Both the position numbers and the translations under genes were made by a program. Positions 37,545 to 47,851 of a stretch of 64,000 nt of DNA are shown piece after piece. Every line of letters starts with the position of its first letter. Position 1 is the stretch's first letter. The notes beneath the pieces were generated by a model. It was not told where the DNA came from. It saw only the letters and a program-made list of their open reading frames with translations, and did not search any database. The stretch comes from Blasia pusilla (Eukaryota; Marchantiophyta; Marchantiopsida; Blasiales), in contig CM114271.1 in NCBI GenBank assembly GCA_050084515.1, positions 50,840,001 to 50,904,000 of the forward strand, given 5' to 3'.

Positions 37545-40110
37545 CGACCTCTTTTCGACTATATTTTCCCCAAAGCACTCCTAACCTTGAGCTTTCTAAC
37601 TGGAAGACTTAGGTTGAGTCCTAAAGACTCAACCAATTGCGCATTCCGTAGGTAGCCAAGAAACCACCAACCCCTAATCGTGATGAGTCTCCACAAGTGC
37701 ATACTGTCTCTCTAGGAAGACTCTTCCCCAAACCTTGACCAATCTACCCAAGTTGCTCGCCTATATCGGAACTCATTGATTAAGATGCATACCTTAGCTC
37801 AAACTTGAAACACGGCCAAACATGCATCACGGTTAGTTCTTTGTTCAAGGACTTGATTGGACAGGGCGGGATAGTGTTTCCACCTATAGAGACTCCAAGG
37901 ATTCTCCATTGGAACCCCAATTTCCCCAATATCCCCCTTGGGACCTTGATTTTGTCCCTCAACTCAAAAGTAGTCCATGACTTGCAGACTAGTGTTTGAC
38001 TAATTGTCCATCAAGATGGCTTGGCGGAGGCTTTTCGTAGATTATGCGACTCTTGGCTCCCCAAATACATTTGGAACTTGGAGCTTGGACCCACATTTCC
38101 AGTGTCTCAAGGCTAGCGCTCATCTTGACTCCCCATTAGGCGTCTCATGGTTGTCGTGACACCCATCACGTTTTGTAACTAGTCGTGTACATGTGGCATC
38201 TCGCCCATCTAACTACTCATCTCTTCCTCGATTCTCACCCTTGACTTTAAGCATGGCTCCAAGGTCTCAAACGTTGCGTATCTTGCCTTTTCCCTGCGAG
38301 TAGATACACCCCTTTCTCGCCTAAGATGAATCTAAAGACAAGTGCGCATCTTGCCTAGCATTAGTCCTACTGTCGATTCTGCTACCCTTCCTAGTCTTGC
38401 AACTAGCTAGTCTAGGTTTTGACTTCTTTGGGTCACACACGAGTCTTTCCTCCTTGGACCCGCCATCATGAACCACTTCTTGGATTTTTACTAGTGTCTA
38501 CACTTTAGGTAGCTACTCACGATGTCATACCACAATTGTTGTTGATTGACATGCCAACTCCCTTGAAAATCTTGACAACATCAACCGCTATAAGTTGGTT
38601 TTGGTCTCGATGTGCTCATACACCTAGAAGACACGCTCCACATTTAGCTCCCCTATGCAGGTCATCACAACATATTCTCACAAGTGTTTTGGTAGATAAT
38701 GGTTGAATGGCCAATACAAATACTCCATTACTTATGCATTGGTCACTCTTTGAGATGCTTGAACTAAGCAAGTCGTGGGTGTGTACATTCATCGGAGGCT
38801 CTCCCCTCATAATTGCCACATTTTTTGCAACTAAAAGTTGAGTTTTCTCTAGTCCCTAAGTTTAGTCCTTGACCCTTGGTATTGGTTCCCCAACACACGT
38901 AAGAACTCAGCCATGTGATTAAATTGAGAGCATATGCGCCTTTTTTGTGATGTGATGGCTCCCCCAACATTACTCACCTCCACATCACTTGTAGACTCCT
39001 TGTGGTCGTCCAAGTTGTATTCTCGCAAAATCACTTCTAACAAAATTCAAGATCTTAATACTCTCTCTATGCTCGGGTCTCCGCCAAATGCAACTTCACA
39101 AATTTGGCAAAGACGGCTATCAGCGCCTCCTCCAAATGCTTAAACAAACATATCTTGACATGAATGGGATGAATCCATAGGGGCTACAAATCATCTATTG
39201 TGCACGCAATGTATCAAAATCATACATTAAGTTAGAGAGCTTGATCATACCAACCACTCTTAAGTACCCTATATAACCCCTTGAAGAACCAATACACGTC
39301 ATCCATATCATCATATGATGACATGGTCATAACATCACTTTATTACCAACTAGGGGTTGTTATATGAGTAGTCACCTCCTCCTCAAACATTGGTTATGGA
39401 GGTGATCATCAATATCGTAATCCACTCTATCTAAAACTACTCTCGACACTTGTAGTATCCCCTATCACAAGAGATACCATGATGGAAAGTGATGGCCTCT
39501 CCCACCCCAACCAATTTCACCACCAACACATCACCTACACTTAGACAAAAAGCTCAAGCGCTAGCCATGAGACACGTGAAATAGGGGTCCAAGCTCCAAG
39601 ATGCATTAGGGTAGTTGAGAGTCACAAAATTTGCATGAAGTCTCGGCCAAGCCATCTTGAAGGATAACTAGTCAAACCACGTTTGGGTTTGAAGCCAAAA
39701 TCAAGGGCCCAATGGGGAGAATGGGGAAGGTGGAATTCCCATGAAGAACCCTATAATTACCTATAGGGGGATCCACTCTGCCTTCCTACCCGCTCAAATA
39801 CATGATCAAGGAACTAACCATGAGGTCTGTTTGGTCGTGTTTTAAGTTTGAGCTAAGGCACCTTTTGGATGCATCTTAAAGAATTACTTGACGGGATCTA
39901 GTAAAGACAAGCAACTTGGGGAGATTCATCAAGGCTTGGGGAATATGATTCATAGGGAGAAGATAAATACAAGCGGAAAATCAACCCAATTAATGCTTGA
40001 CGGCTTCTCGGTTACCTTCGAAGTGCGCGACTTGTTGAGACTTTGAGAATAACAAAGACTTACGCTTGCAAATATCAAACTTGAGAGTACTTTGGGATGA
40101 AGTAAGGAGG
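37545..40110. repeat. Large diverged inverted repeat (foldback element)
   Basis: The segment 37545-38125 recurs inverted at 39540-40110. Matching blocks, compared on one strand, include TCAAGATGGCTTGGC, TTGGAGCTTGGACCC (near 38085 and 39590), CTTAGCTCAAACTT (near 37794 and 39850) and CCCCAAGTTGC/CCCAAGTTGC. Identity looks like 65-75 percent with indels. The 1.4-kb loop has short minus-strand frames, one with CKKCGN at about 38860, but no recognisable transposase. It could be an old terminal-inverted-repeat element or two inverted copies of one repeat. Confidence 0.65.
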
Positions 40111-40129
40111 AATAAATTTCATAATGTAT

Positions 40130-40445
40130 GACAATTATGCTCTTTACCATAATTCTCACACCACCAAGATCACCACTATACATCAGATCTGTCGTGCGCG
40201 TACACATCGCTACACAACATACATCGTTGTCATCGTACATACACACAAACACACATGATCCCATGATAACTCATGGCATCCAAACAACGAGACGAGAAGT
40301 ACCAAAATATCTCCAATTAAATCGATCAAATATCTCACAACAACAAGCAAGAAGGACCATAGCTCTGTTGCCTCATGCCAAGAGGTTTAACAAAGAGAGA
40401 ATGAGCTCTCTAACTCTCTCTCTCTTGGAGGTATACCCCCTTCCC
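40130..40445 (-). repeat. LTR fragment related to the methyltransferase element family
   Basis: On the minus strand this reads a GGGGGTATACCTCCAAGAG block, then ACCTCTTGGCATGAGGCAAC, then TTGGAGATATTTTGGTACTT and CAACGATGTATGTTGTGTAG. The same blocks occur on the plus strand at 62875-63005, 63310-63420 and 63595-63740, and inverted at 63825-63895. They are remnants of LTRs of one family outside the main element. Confidence 0.6.
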
Positions 40446-40465
40446 ACGGTAAGATATACTAACGA

Positions 40466-40560
40466 ATCCATATCGTCATACAATATACATCGTTGACATA
40501 CCATACTCACATACATACATAACATAGACGAGAGCATACACAAACACAAGTGTAACACAA
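40466..40560. repeat. Direct repeat A', first copy
   Basis: About 95 bases here are about 90 percent the same as 40945-41038 (second copy). They include TACATACATAACATA and ACACAAACACAAGTGTA. The second copy abuts the polypurine tract of the methyltransferase element, so A looks like the start of an LTR and A' like a second LTR start in the flank. Confidence 0.75.
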
Positions 40561-40582
40561 CTGAAATCCGTGACATACCTAC

Positions 40583-40929
40583 TGTCATAAAACACGTATA
40601 GAATCACATACAATCGAGCCAAATCCACTCCATGATGGGAGAATCTAGGTCGAAGCTTGCGCGAACCACCATAGCCAAGAACTCTACTCACTACCAAGGC
40701 TAACTCCCAACGCAACAGGCTCAACTCAAAGAACTAACTGTTCTTTGAGTACTCTCCACACTATATCCTTTAACCTAAGGGCGGGCCCTATTGGAAAAGT
40801 CACCCTCGACGGAGTAACCCCCCATCCTAAGTATGAAACCGCATCCCTACCTAGACACTACGGCCCTACATAAGGTATGGACTTTACTAGCACACTATAT
40901 TCTACGACATAATCTGTCTGGTCATGACA
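40583..40929 (-). repeat. 347-bp LTR end unit, lower copy
   Basis: A 347-base unit bounded by TGTCAT and ATGACA. It matches 57328-57674, same strand, without length change and with about 25 mismatches. It contains the hairpin CTCAAAGAAC-TAACT-GTTCTTTGAG. The pair brackets the methyltransferase element. I take it as the 3' portion of that element's LTR. The segment that precedes the upper copy (on the minus strand) is missing here. Confidence 0.75.
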
Positions 40930-41037
40930 GTAGTCATAAGAATCTACATCGTCATACAACATACATCGCTGACATACCATACTCATATACATACATAACA
41001 TAAATGAGAGCATACACAAACACAAGTGTACCACAAC

Positions 41038-41075
41038 TTGCCCCCCTAACTGGCAGTTAGGTCCCTCTAACTCCC
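41038..41075 (-). other. Polypurine tract and 3' untranslated region of the methyltransferase element
   Basis: On the minus strand AGTTAGAGGGACC then GTTAGGGGGGCAAG lie between the PHD stop codon and repeat A. The second copy has the same layout at 62843-62873 (AGTTAGAGTGACC then AGTTAGGGGGC). Such G-rich purine runs prime plus-strand synthesis at the edge of the 3' LTR. Confidence 0.6.
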
Positions 41076-41210
41076 AGGTAGCCCTATACATCTACTACAT
41101 GCTATACACCTTCGTGGGTGCACGAATCAGAAGGCCGGGTGCTAGGTTGCCCCATCGTTACTCGCACATCTGTAATCCATATTATGCAAAGATCAAGTCA
41201 TCTACCCCTC

Positions 41211-41495
41211 CTAAGTACATCGAGGTAAAACCCACCTTTTAGTAGGAACAACATCCATACGTGAAGTCAAACACATCATGTGCCAACCCCTAGAACACCG
41301 ATCACACACAAACATACGGGCTGCGTTATCAACAAACCCACACAACATGCACCTCAAGCTAGCACGTATCATGGCTAAGCTTGGGTCAACAGTACCATCC
41401 ACATTTGGAAGATGACATGGCGCACAATTACGCACATGGTCCTTCCAAACAACTCCATAACAACCTTCCAACATGAGAACTCCAGAAGCTAACAC
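41211..41495 (-). pseudogene. Integrase C-terminal tail and PHD finger of the methyltransferase element
   Basis: This 94-codon open frame continues the integrase tail cut off at 48881 by the inserted chromovirus. Its C-terminal half reads CMLCGFVDNAARMFV, then CDRCSRGWHMMC, then WVLPRCT and stop: a PHD finger (C4HC3 zinc fold). Seven of eight ligands are present. The expected WxCPxC has leucine for the first cysteine. PHD fingers bind histone H3 tails, so it may guide integration to certain chromatin, as chromodomains do in chromoviruses. That role is inference. The frame is open from the insertion point to the stop. Confidence 0.75.
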
Positions 41496-41497
41496 CT

Positions 41498-41502
41498 CTC
41501 GC
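41498..41502. other. Target-site duplication of the chromovirus, left copy
   Basis: CTCGC directly precedes the 5' LTR and is repeated directly after the 3' LTR at 48876-48880. Removing the insert plus one copy leaves the integrase-to-PHD frame of the host element uninterrupted, which independently supports the boundary. Confidence 0.9.
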
Positions 41503-42520
41503 TGTCGCGACCCTCATAACCAAACAACACCAAATACGCGCCAAGCGAAACATCAGAACTCAAAGGAACTCACGCCGCGAGGTTTGCGCTTTGGAGAGGC
41601 GTTTGGAAGAGTCTCTTGGAAAAGTCTAAGAGACGAAACGTGGAACAGAGTTGTGCGTTTCATGCGTTAGTGGTCGCGACCAGGAAACCTAGACCAAACG
41701 CGAGCCGAGACTTGAGATGAGTTGAGTCTCGGAGGTTGGTTGCCAAGGAGGTGAGAACCAGTTTGGAACACGGCTAGCGTTTGGGAGAATCTGACTGTGT
41801 TTAGGACCATAACGTTGAGCTCCGAGATGCGTTTGGGTCAAGTAAGGGCGCGTTGAAAGCTGATCTTGAGACGCTTCCAACGCACCAAAGATCTCAGCAA
41901 ACGCATAAGTACAGGCTGAGATATTGGCCGAAAACGATTCAGAGAGCAATCGGGTTGAGGGCCAGTGGAGAGGCCAGGTGTCTTTCCTAAATGTAGGGGG
42001 CCCCGGAGATCCCCAGAAGTACTAGTAAGGGGAGTACCTTCTCTGAGATGTCTCGGAAACGAAACCCCACTTTGGGCGCCAAACGGCGTTTGAGGCACGG
42101 ATGAAACGGGAGTTTGGCGCGGAAACCCAAACCCAAACTGATCAAGGAGTGGACTTTGTATGCCACACTTGGATTCCAACCGAGATTCACCGTGCGAGTC
42201 TTGGTGAGGAACTCATTGGATGTTCATCGGACGATTGGAACCGCTTAGGGCGCTAAACGCCGTTTCAGGTTCCTGAACCGACGAAGAAAGTCTGTCCCAA
42301 GTCTTTCGAGACTTGCCCGTGTTGGAAACCGCGAAACTAGGAAGGTTGAGCTTGAAGAGAGAGTCCGAGACGAGAACTCGGAAAGTAATCCCGCTGATTG
42401 ATCCAAGACCCGACTAACCGAAGTGCGTGTTTGGATGCGATCAGCGTTGAGAGCGTGACTCATCGAACGCACGCTTCGCAACAAACAAGATTAACGTTCA
42501 AGGAGAGTAGGCGCACGACA
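41503..42520 (+). repeat. Chromovirus 5' LTR
   Basis: Starts TGTCGCGACC and ends GCGCACGACA. It matches 47852-48875 closely. The first 400 or so bases look identical, while the part from about 41,850 to 42,480 has a cluster of small indels and substitutions relative to the 3' LTR. Confidence 0.95.
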
Positions 42521-42522
42521 CG

Positions 42523-42533
42523 TGGTATCGAGC
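42523..42533 (+). other. Primer-binding site (initiator tRNA-Met type)
   Basis: TGGTATCGAGC starts two bases after the 5' LTR. It resembles the plant primer-binding site TGGTATCAGAGC for initiator tRNA-Met with one base missing. Confidence 0.75.
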
Positions 42534-42929
42534 AATTCCTTGATGAGCGTGAACTTGGGGTCGTTGAAGATCTGGGCGTTTGGGGAGAACTCAAGGTAGC
42601 GGAAGACCGCGACGCCAGGAGGAACGCAAGAGGCGAGGAGGAGATCTGAGAAAAGGCGGCGACTCCCAAATGGCGACCAAGGGCGAAGAACCGAGAAACC
42701 GCGAGTCAAAGCAAAGAAGCCAAGAGACGAATCAATGACGGACCGAGAGCCGGAGGTGGAATTTTGCGACTCCCGAAGTGCGAGTCCCGGACATGAGGAT
42801 GTTCCAACCGAAAATCTTTCGCGGGACCTTCGGGTCCAAACTTAAACGATCCGGCCTTTTATACCCAAATGATGGGATTGATGAAGGTGATGGCGGACGG
42901 ATGGTGAACAGAGCAAGGTGATATCGAAT

Positions 42930-43644
42930 TCAAGTCAAATGGAGCCTCTAGCTCGGCAAGAAGCTTTGTAAGACTAATTTGCCAACGCCATTCACAGAAT
43001 GGGGCGTTTCGGAAAGTGAGCGAGTTTCTAACGGAACTCGAACTCTATTTCAAGCGCAAAGCAGATGAACAAGACAAGGTGATCAGAGCGGTCACGTTTT
43101 TGAAGGATCACGCTCTCTCCATTGGTGGACGGCTCACCGGAAAGAACATCTAGGTCGTGGGAAAACGTTGAGTTGGGAAGATTTCAAGGAGTTGATTGGG
43201 AACCGATTCACTCCGGAATATCAGGAGTACCGCGATGGCATGGAGGTGGTGAGGTTGCGCCAGAGTGGATCACTTGGTGCTTATGTGCGAGAGTTTAGTG
43301 CGCTTATGAGTGCACTTTCCACGGATGAACATACTAAAAAGGTGATCTTCCTAAGTGGGCTCAAACCGAGTGCCGAGAAGGCTCTCTTTCGTATGCCTCA
43401 CATCCCAGAGACGTGCGCGGACCTCTTGAGACTAGCCGAGCGGATTGGGGACGATGAGGTCCAACACCCGAAACCCTTTGAGACAAAAAGTTTTTCTAAG
43501 TTACAGAAGAATAAAGGGACATCCAAGAGGGTTTGGAATGGGGGTGAGCGCGACCACGGAGGGTCTCTCCAGCGGCAAAACGAGTGGAACTCAACGCAAA
43601 GCCGAAGGGGCCGCCGTTTACGAAGTCAACGAATGCCAAAGTGA
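42930..43644 (+). pseudogene. Chromovirus Gag
   Basis: A frame from about 42930 (open until a stop near 43152) and the frame 43168-43644 together cover a Ty3-type Gag core. They include ELELYFKRKADEQDKV, LSWEDFKELIGNRFTP and GSLGAYVREFSALMSAL, as in the retrotransposon Gag family that forms the particle. The frame break near 43150 is a single stop plus shift. The end overlaps the next frame, which carries the zinc knuckle. Confidence 0.8.
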
Positions 43645-44108
43645 TTTGTTATAATTGTGGCGAACCCGGGCATATGGCTAAGGAATGTGTGAGGCCCAAG
43701 GTTAGTAAACCGAGTATGATTGCGTTTGCCGCTAAGCATTTATCGGAGGGAGATCTAGATACATCTCTACAAGTCACCAAGAGAACGCCCAATTTGGTTT
43801 ACCTAGGATCCAAGATCGCTAATCGCGATGTGATGTTGCTCGTTGATACAGGTGCTTCGCACTCATTCTTGAGTCCGAGAATCGTAAAAACGTTGGGATT
43901 GCCAACCACCAAAGCGGATGAACCCATTAGGGTAGGATTCGCGGGAGGAAAATCCCACCAGACATCAGATCTGGTTTTAGGGCTAGTTGTGAGATGCGGA
44001 GTATTTGAGTTGAAGGAGAATTTTCGATTTGCGAGATGGACGGTATCGCGGAGTCTTGGGAACACGTTCTTGGATGCGTATGAGGTGGGGCGAGGCGGAG
44101 ACCTTTGA
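43584..44108 (+). pseudogene. Chromovirus CCHC knuckle and aspartic protease
   Basis: CYNCGEPGHMAKEC (about 43648-43689) is a nucleic-acid-binding CCHC knuckle. LLVDTGASHSFLS (about 43834) holds the DTG catalytic triad of a retropepsin, which cuts the polyprotein. The frame overlaps Gag by a shift and ends at 44108, before a degraded stretch leading to RT. Confidence 0.88.
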
Positions 44109-44253
44109 GGTTAAGCGTCTTGGTTAACGGCAAACGGACGGACGTCGATTGGTTCGTGAGGTGCCTAGAAAGACGGAGTTGGTGAACGCCATCACGAGGA
44201 CGAGTTTGGCGAGTTAGAGGAAGGATTCCTTTGCTTGATGAGACGAGTAGAGG

Positions 44254-44935
44254 ATGATGCAAGCGCAAGATGCAGAGATCAGAACTCAGCTTCAAGGAGA
44301 TCCTGAAACACTCAAGAGAGTTGTGAAAGAATTTGAAGATGTGTTGACTAAGGAGCTTCCGAGTGAGTTGCCACCACATAGGGCGGTTGATCATAAGATT
44401 GAGGTGATACCAGGATCTCAACCACCTTCAAAGGCACCATATAGGTTGAATCAAGAGGAACTTGCTGAGTTGAAGAAACAGTTGGGTGAACTCCTAGAGA
44501 GGGGTTACATCCGAACGAGCAAGTCACCTTATGGGGCGCCCGTCCTCTTTGTCAAGAAGAAGGATGGGAAGTTGAGACTCTGTGTTGATTATCGGCGCTG
44601 AATAAAGTGACGGTAAGGAATAACTATCCTCTACCGAGGATGGATGACCTCTTTGATCGATTGTCGGGTGCCAAGTATTTCAGCCGGATTGACCTGAAAT
44701 CAAGATATTATCAGATTCGGATTGCCGAAGCGGATGTAGAGAAGACTGCCTGTAGGACGAGATACGGTTCGTTCGAGTTTGTAGTAATGCCTTTCGGTCT
44801 TTGTCGCGCCTCCGGCGTTTACCACTTTGATGAACTCCATCTTTCACAAGGAGACGGATGAGTTTGTGATCATCTATATAGATGACATACTCATCTATTC
44901 GAAAACACTAGAGAGCACGCTCGACATTTGAAGAC
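44254..44935 (+). pseudogene. Chromovirus reverse transcriptase
   Basis: Two frames (44254-44601 and 44607-44861) and a third with the catalytic motif cover the RT domain. [20 protein letters not shown] precedes the first break, where a single missing base after the CVDYR motif shifts the frame. The second has [18 protein letters not shown] and [15 protein letters not shown]. The active site IIYIDDILIYS lies near 44868-44900. Apart from single-base breaks the domain is well kept. Confidence 0.9.
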
Positions 44936-45079
44936 GGTGTTTGAGAAACTTAGGGCGAACAAGCTGTATGCGAATGCGGATAAGAGTGAGTTCGGTTTGA
45001 CGAAGATCAAGTTCTTGGGACATGTGGTCAGTGCGGATGGAGTGAGTCCAGACATGGAAAAGGTGAGCGCGATTGCCGA

Positions 45080-45580
45080 ATGGGAACCGCCTTCCACGGT
45101 GAAGGGATGCGAAGGTTCATCGAGGAGTCATCGATTTTACGAACATACGTGAAGAATTTTTCGGGCATAGTGAAACCTCTCACGGATTGGACCGCAAAGT
45201 TTGCCAATACTACATGGACCGAGGAAGTGGATAAAGCGTTCAATCGAGTCAAAGAGATCCTCGCAGAACCGATTCAAATGCCGGAGTTTGAACAACCGTT
45301 CGAGGTGCACACGGATGCTAGTGATTTCGCGATTGCAGGAATGTTGGTGCAAAAGGGAGACCAGAGCATCGAAAGCAAGAAGCTGACCGACACCGAAAGT
45401 AGATGGCCTACTCATGAGAAAGAGTTGTTTGCGGTGGTTCATTGCTTGAGGAAGTGGCGTCACTATTTGGGACTTCACAGGACTCGAGTATTCACCGATA
45501 ACATATCGCTCAAGTATTTTGAGACCAGGATCGCGTGGACGCCAAAACAACCGGTGGCATGATACCTTGGCGTTGATGAA
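45080..45580 (+). pseudogene. Chromovirus RNase H
   Basis: FEVHTDASDFAIAGMLVQ (from about 45297) is the first part of a retroelement RNase H, with the catalytic aspartate in TDAS. THEKELFAVVHCLRKWRHYL carries the catalytic glutamate. VFTDNISLKYF corresponds to the TDHxSLKY motif. This enzyme removes the RNA strand after copying. Frame breaks occur at both ends. Confidence 0.88.
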
Positions 45581-45589
45581 TGTGGAGCT

Positions 45590-46990
45590 AATCCACAAGC
45601 CGGGAAGGACAATGTCATTCCGGATCGTTAAGTCGCAGGATGAACACATGCCATCGACGACACAAGTGTTGAGAGCAATGTTCCCTAATGAAACAGACCT
45701 GGAAAGAAGGATTCGTGAAGGATACATGAAGGATGAGCAAGCGAGGGAGTACCTTGGGAAGTTAAAGCGGGGCGAGAAGGTGGCCAATCTGAGTTTGAGA
45801 CACGGCTTGCTAAGGTTTAAGCAGAGCAGGATCTATGTAGGCCAAGGCAAGCTACGAACCAAGGTGTTTGTGGAATGTCATGATGGACCTTTGGCGGGAC
45901 ACAAAGGGGAGAAATCCACTCTTTGTTTTGTCTAAGAGGTTCTTCCGGCCCAACATGAAGGAAGATGTTGCTCAATATGTGAAAACATCGTGACTCCGCC
46001 AGCGAACCGCGTGTCTTATGCGAAGAAACAAGGTTTACTTCATCCTTTGCCAATCCCGGAGGGACCCTTGCAAAGCATTAGCATGGATTTCATTACGAGT
46101 CTTCCGAATCCCGAGGGATACAACGCTATACTTGTGATAGTTGATCGGTTTAGCAAGTTGGGGAGGTTTGTGCCGACGAGAGAGTCTGCGACGGCCTCAC
46201 GCGACTTCCGACTATTCCTGGATGGTTGGTGGTGTGCGACGGATTGCCTAGGAGCATTGTGTCCGATCGGGATCCGAAGTTTACAAAGTGCCTTTTGGAA
46301 ACATCTATTCATGAGGTTCCGGACCAAACTCAGCTTTAGTACGGCCTTCCATCCTCAAACGGATGGGCAAACGGAAAAATTAAACTCGATCGTAAACCAA
46401 TACTTACGGAATTACGTGAGTGCGGACCAAAGAGATTGGGCCAAGTGGTTAAGTATGGTGAGTATTGTTACAACTCGACTAAGCATTTCGCAACCGGAGA
46501 ATCTCCGTTTCTTCCGGCGTATCAAAGAGAACCGGAAGGGCCTCTTGACTTAGCTCTTTCAAGGGCAATACATCGACACACACTCGTCAAGCAACGGCGG
46601 AATGTTTGTTAGTGGAAATGCAAGAACGACAAGAGCGGAGCGAGAGAAAGTCTCGCCAAGGCTCAACTAAGGTACGTAAAGCATGCTAACAAAAGTCGGC
46701 GCCATGTGAGTTTCCAAGTTGGGAACAAGTGTGGTTGAGTGTTAAGAATCTCACTCTTCCGAAAGAATTGTCTCATGAAATTGTCACCAAGTATCTTTGG
46801 ACCGTATGTGATCAAGGCAAATCCGTTTGAGGATGTGTACACGTTGAGCGCAAACGAGTTCAAGATTCACCCGACTTTCCATGTGTCATTATTGAAGAAG
46901 TATCTTCAAGACAATGTGCGCCCGGAGCGAAGGAGGATGTTGAGACCACAACCGGTCATCGAAATGAGGAACCGAGTTCGAGATTGAGAC
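45590..46990 (+). pseudogene. Chromovirus integrase
   Basis: Fragments in shifting frames cover the H2C2 zinc domain (HDGPLAGHKG near 45880) and the DDE core: SMDFITSLPNPEGYNAILV near 46081, a degraded DRDPKF region near 46262, and TDGQTEKLNSIVNQYL with the glutamate near 46360. The GPY/F-like tail follows (FGPYVIKANPFEDVYTL near 46797 and HPTFHVSLLKKY). At least three single-base shifts break the protein. Confidence 0.85.
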
Positions 46991-47008
46991 TATTGCGTTT
47001 CAGGCGTA

Positions 47009-47130
47009 GGGCCACCAAGCACGCAGTACTTGGTCAAGTGGAAAGGCTATCATGTGAAAGAGGCGACTTGGATTGCGGAGGCGGATCTAGAACATGCGCA
47101 AGAAGCATTGCGTGACTTCAGATGGATGCA
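47009..47130 (+). pseudogene. Chromodomain of the chromovirus integrase
   Basis: A frame without its own start reads QYLVKWKGYHVKEATWIAE, then ADLEHAQEALRDF: a chromodomain at the end of integrase. In chromoviruses it binds methylated histone H3 and steers insertion to heterochromatin. The aromatic residues Y and W of the binding pocket are present. A TAG just upstream at about 47006 separates it from the preceding frame. Confidence 0.85.
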
Positions 47131-47851
47131 AGAAAGGCACGCGTGCGTTAGTACATGGTGAAGCAATGGACATAACTTGTGACCGGAAAGCTTGGGCGAT
47201 AACCCGTTGTAACTAGAAAGGTTTAGTTGTTGCAATAAAGAAGACATGGATTTGGAGATTCGATGCTTGTATTGTAATTTTGAGTTTGGTTTGTGCAAGG
47301 CAATGAGTAGTTCTTCATATGCTTAGGATGTAAGTCAAGGAGACCAAACAATGAGTATTTGAGGTGAGAGCTTGTATTCGAGATAAGGCATCTAGATCGG
47401 GACCAAGTGTTGAAGTACTAGCATTTGGGCTCGCCCTAACGTCGTGCGGGCGAGATGAGTCTGCTGTCTTGGGGTTTGTGGTAATCTCATTCATGTTTCA
47501 TGATTGAACTTAGTGACGCGCCTAGGTGGAATACTGGGTGACCCAAAAGAAGTAATGAGTTGGCTAGGTAGACAAAGCGGTTGTTTACAAATAGTGAGTG
47601 AAGTGTTAGGTTGCAGACTTAGTGAGCTTATTTTGATAGTTAGATTAGTTTGGCGAGAACTAGTCTAGGCTCATCGAAAGCGAAGCTAATAAGTCTAAGT
47701 CTTTTAGCGACAAACCTAAGACTTAAGCCAAAAAGAGGAATTGCGGGTTAGCTACCAGAACGCGATTCTGTGTTAAGGGGTCGGCTTCCCAGAACTTAAC
47801 ATCAATAAGGTTTGCGTTGATGAGGACATCAACCTTCTAAGGAGGGGTGAG
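47131..47851 (+). other. Chromovirus 3' untranslated region and polypurine tract
   Basis: About 700 bases between the chromodomain and the 3' LTR with no open frame of note. It ends in AAGGAGGGGTGA (from 47839), the probable polypurine tract next to the LTR. Confidence 0.75.

Noticed and set aside
40583-40929. 347-bp unit as an independent MITE
   Set aside because: It has TGTCAT/ATGACA ends, but no duplicated target at either copy, and both copies sit at the two ends of one retroelement.
43799-44421. Minus-strand frames in the chromovirus
   Set aside because: They are shadows of Gag, protease and RT on the plus strand.
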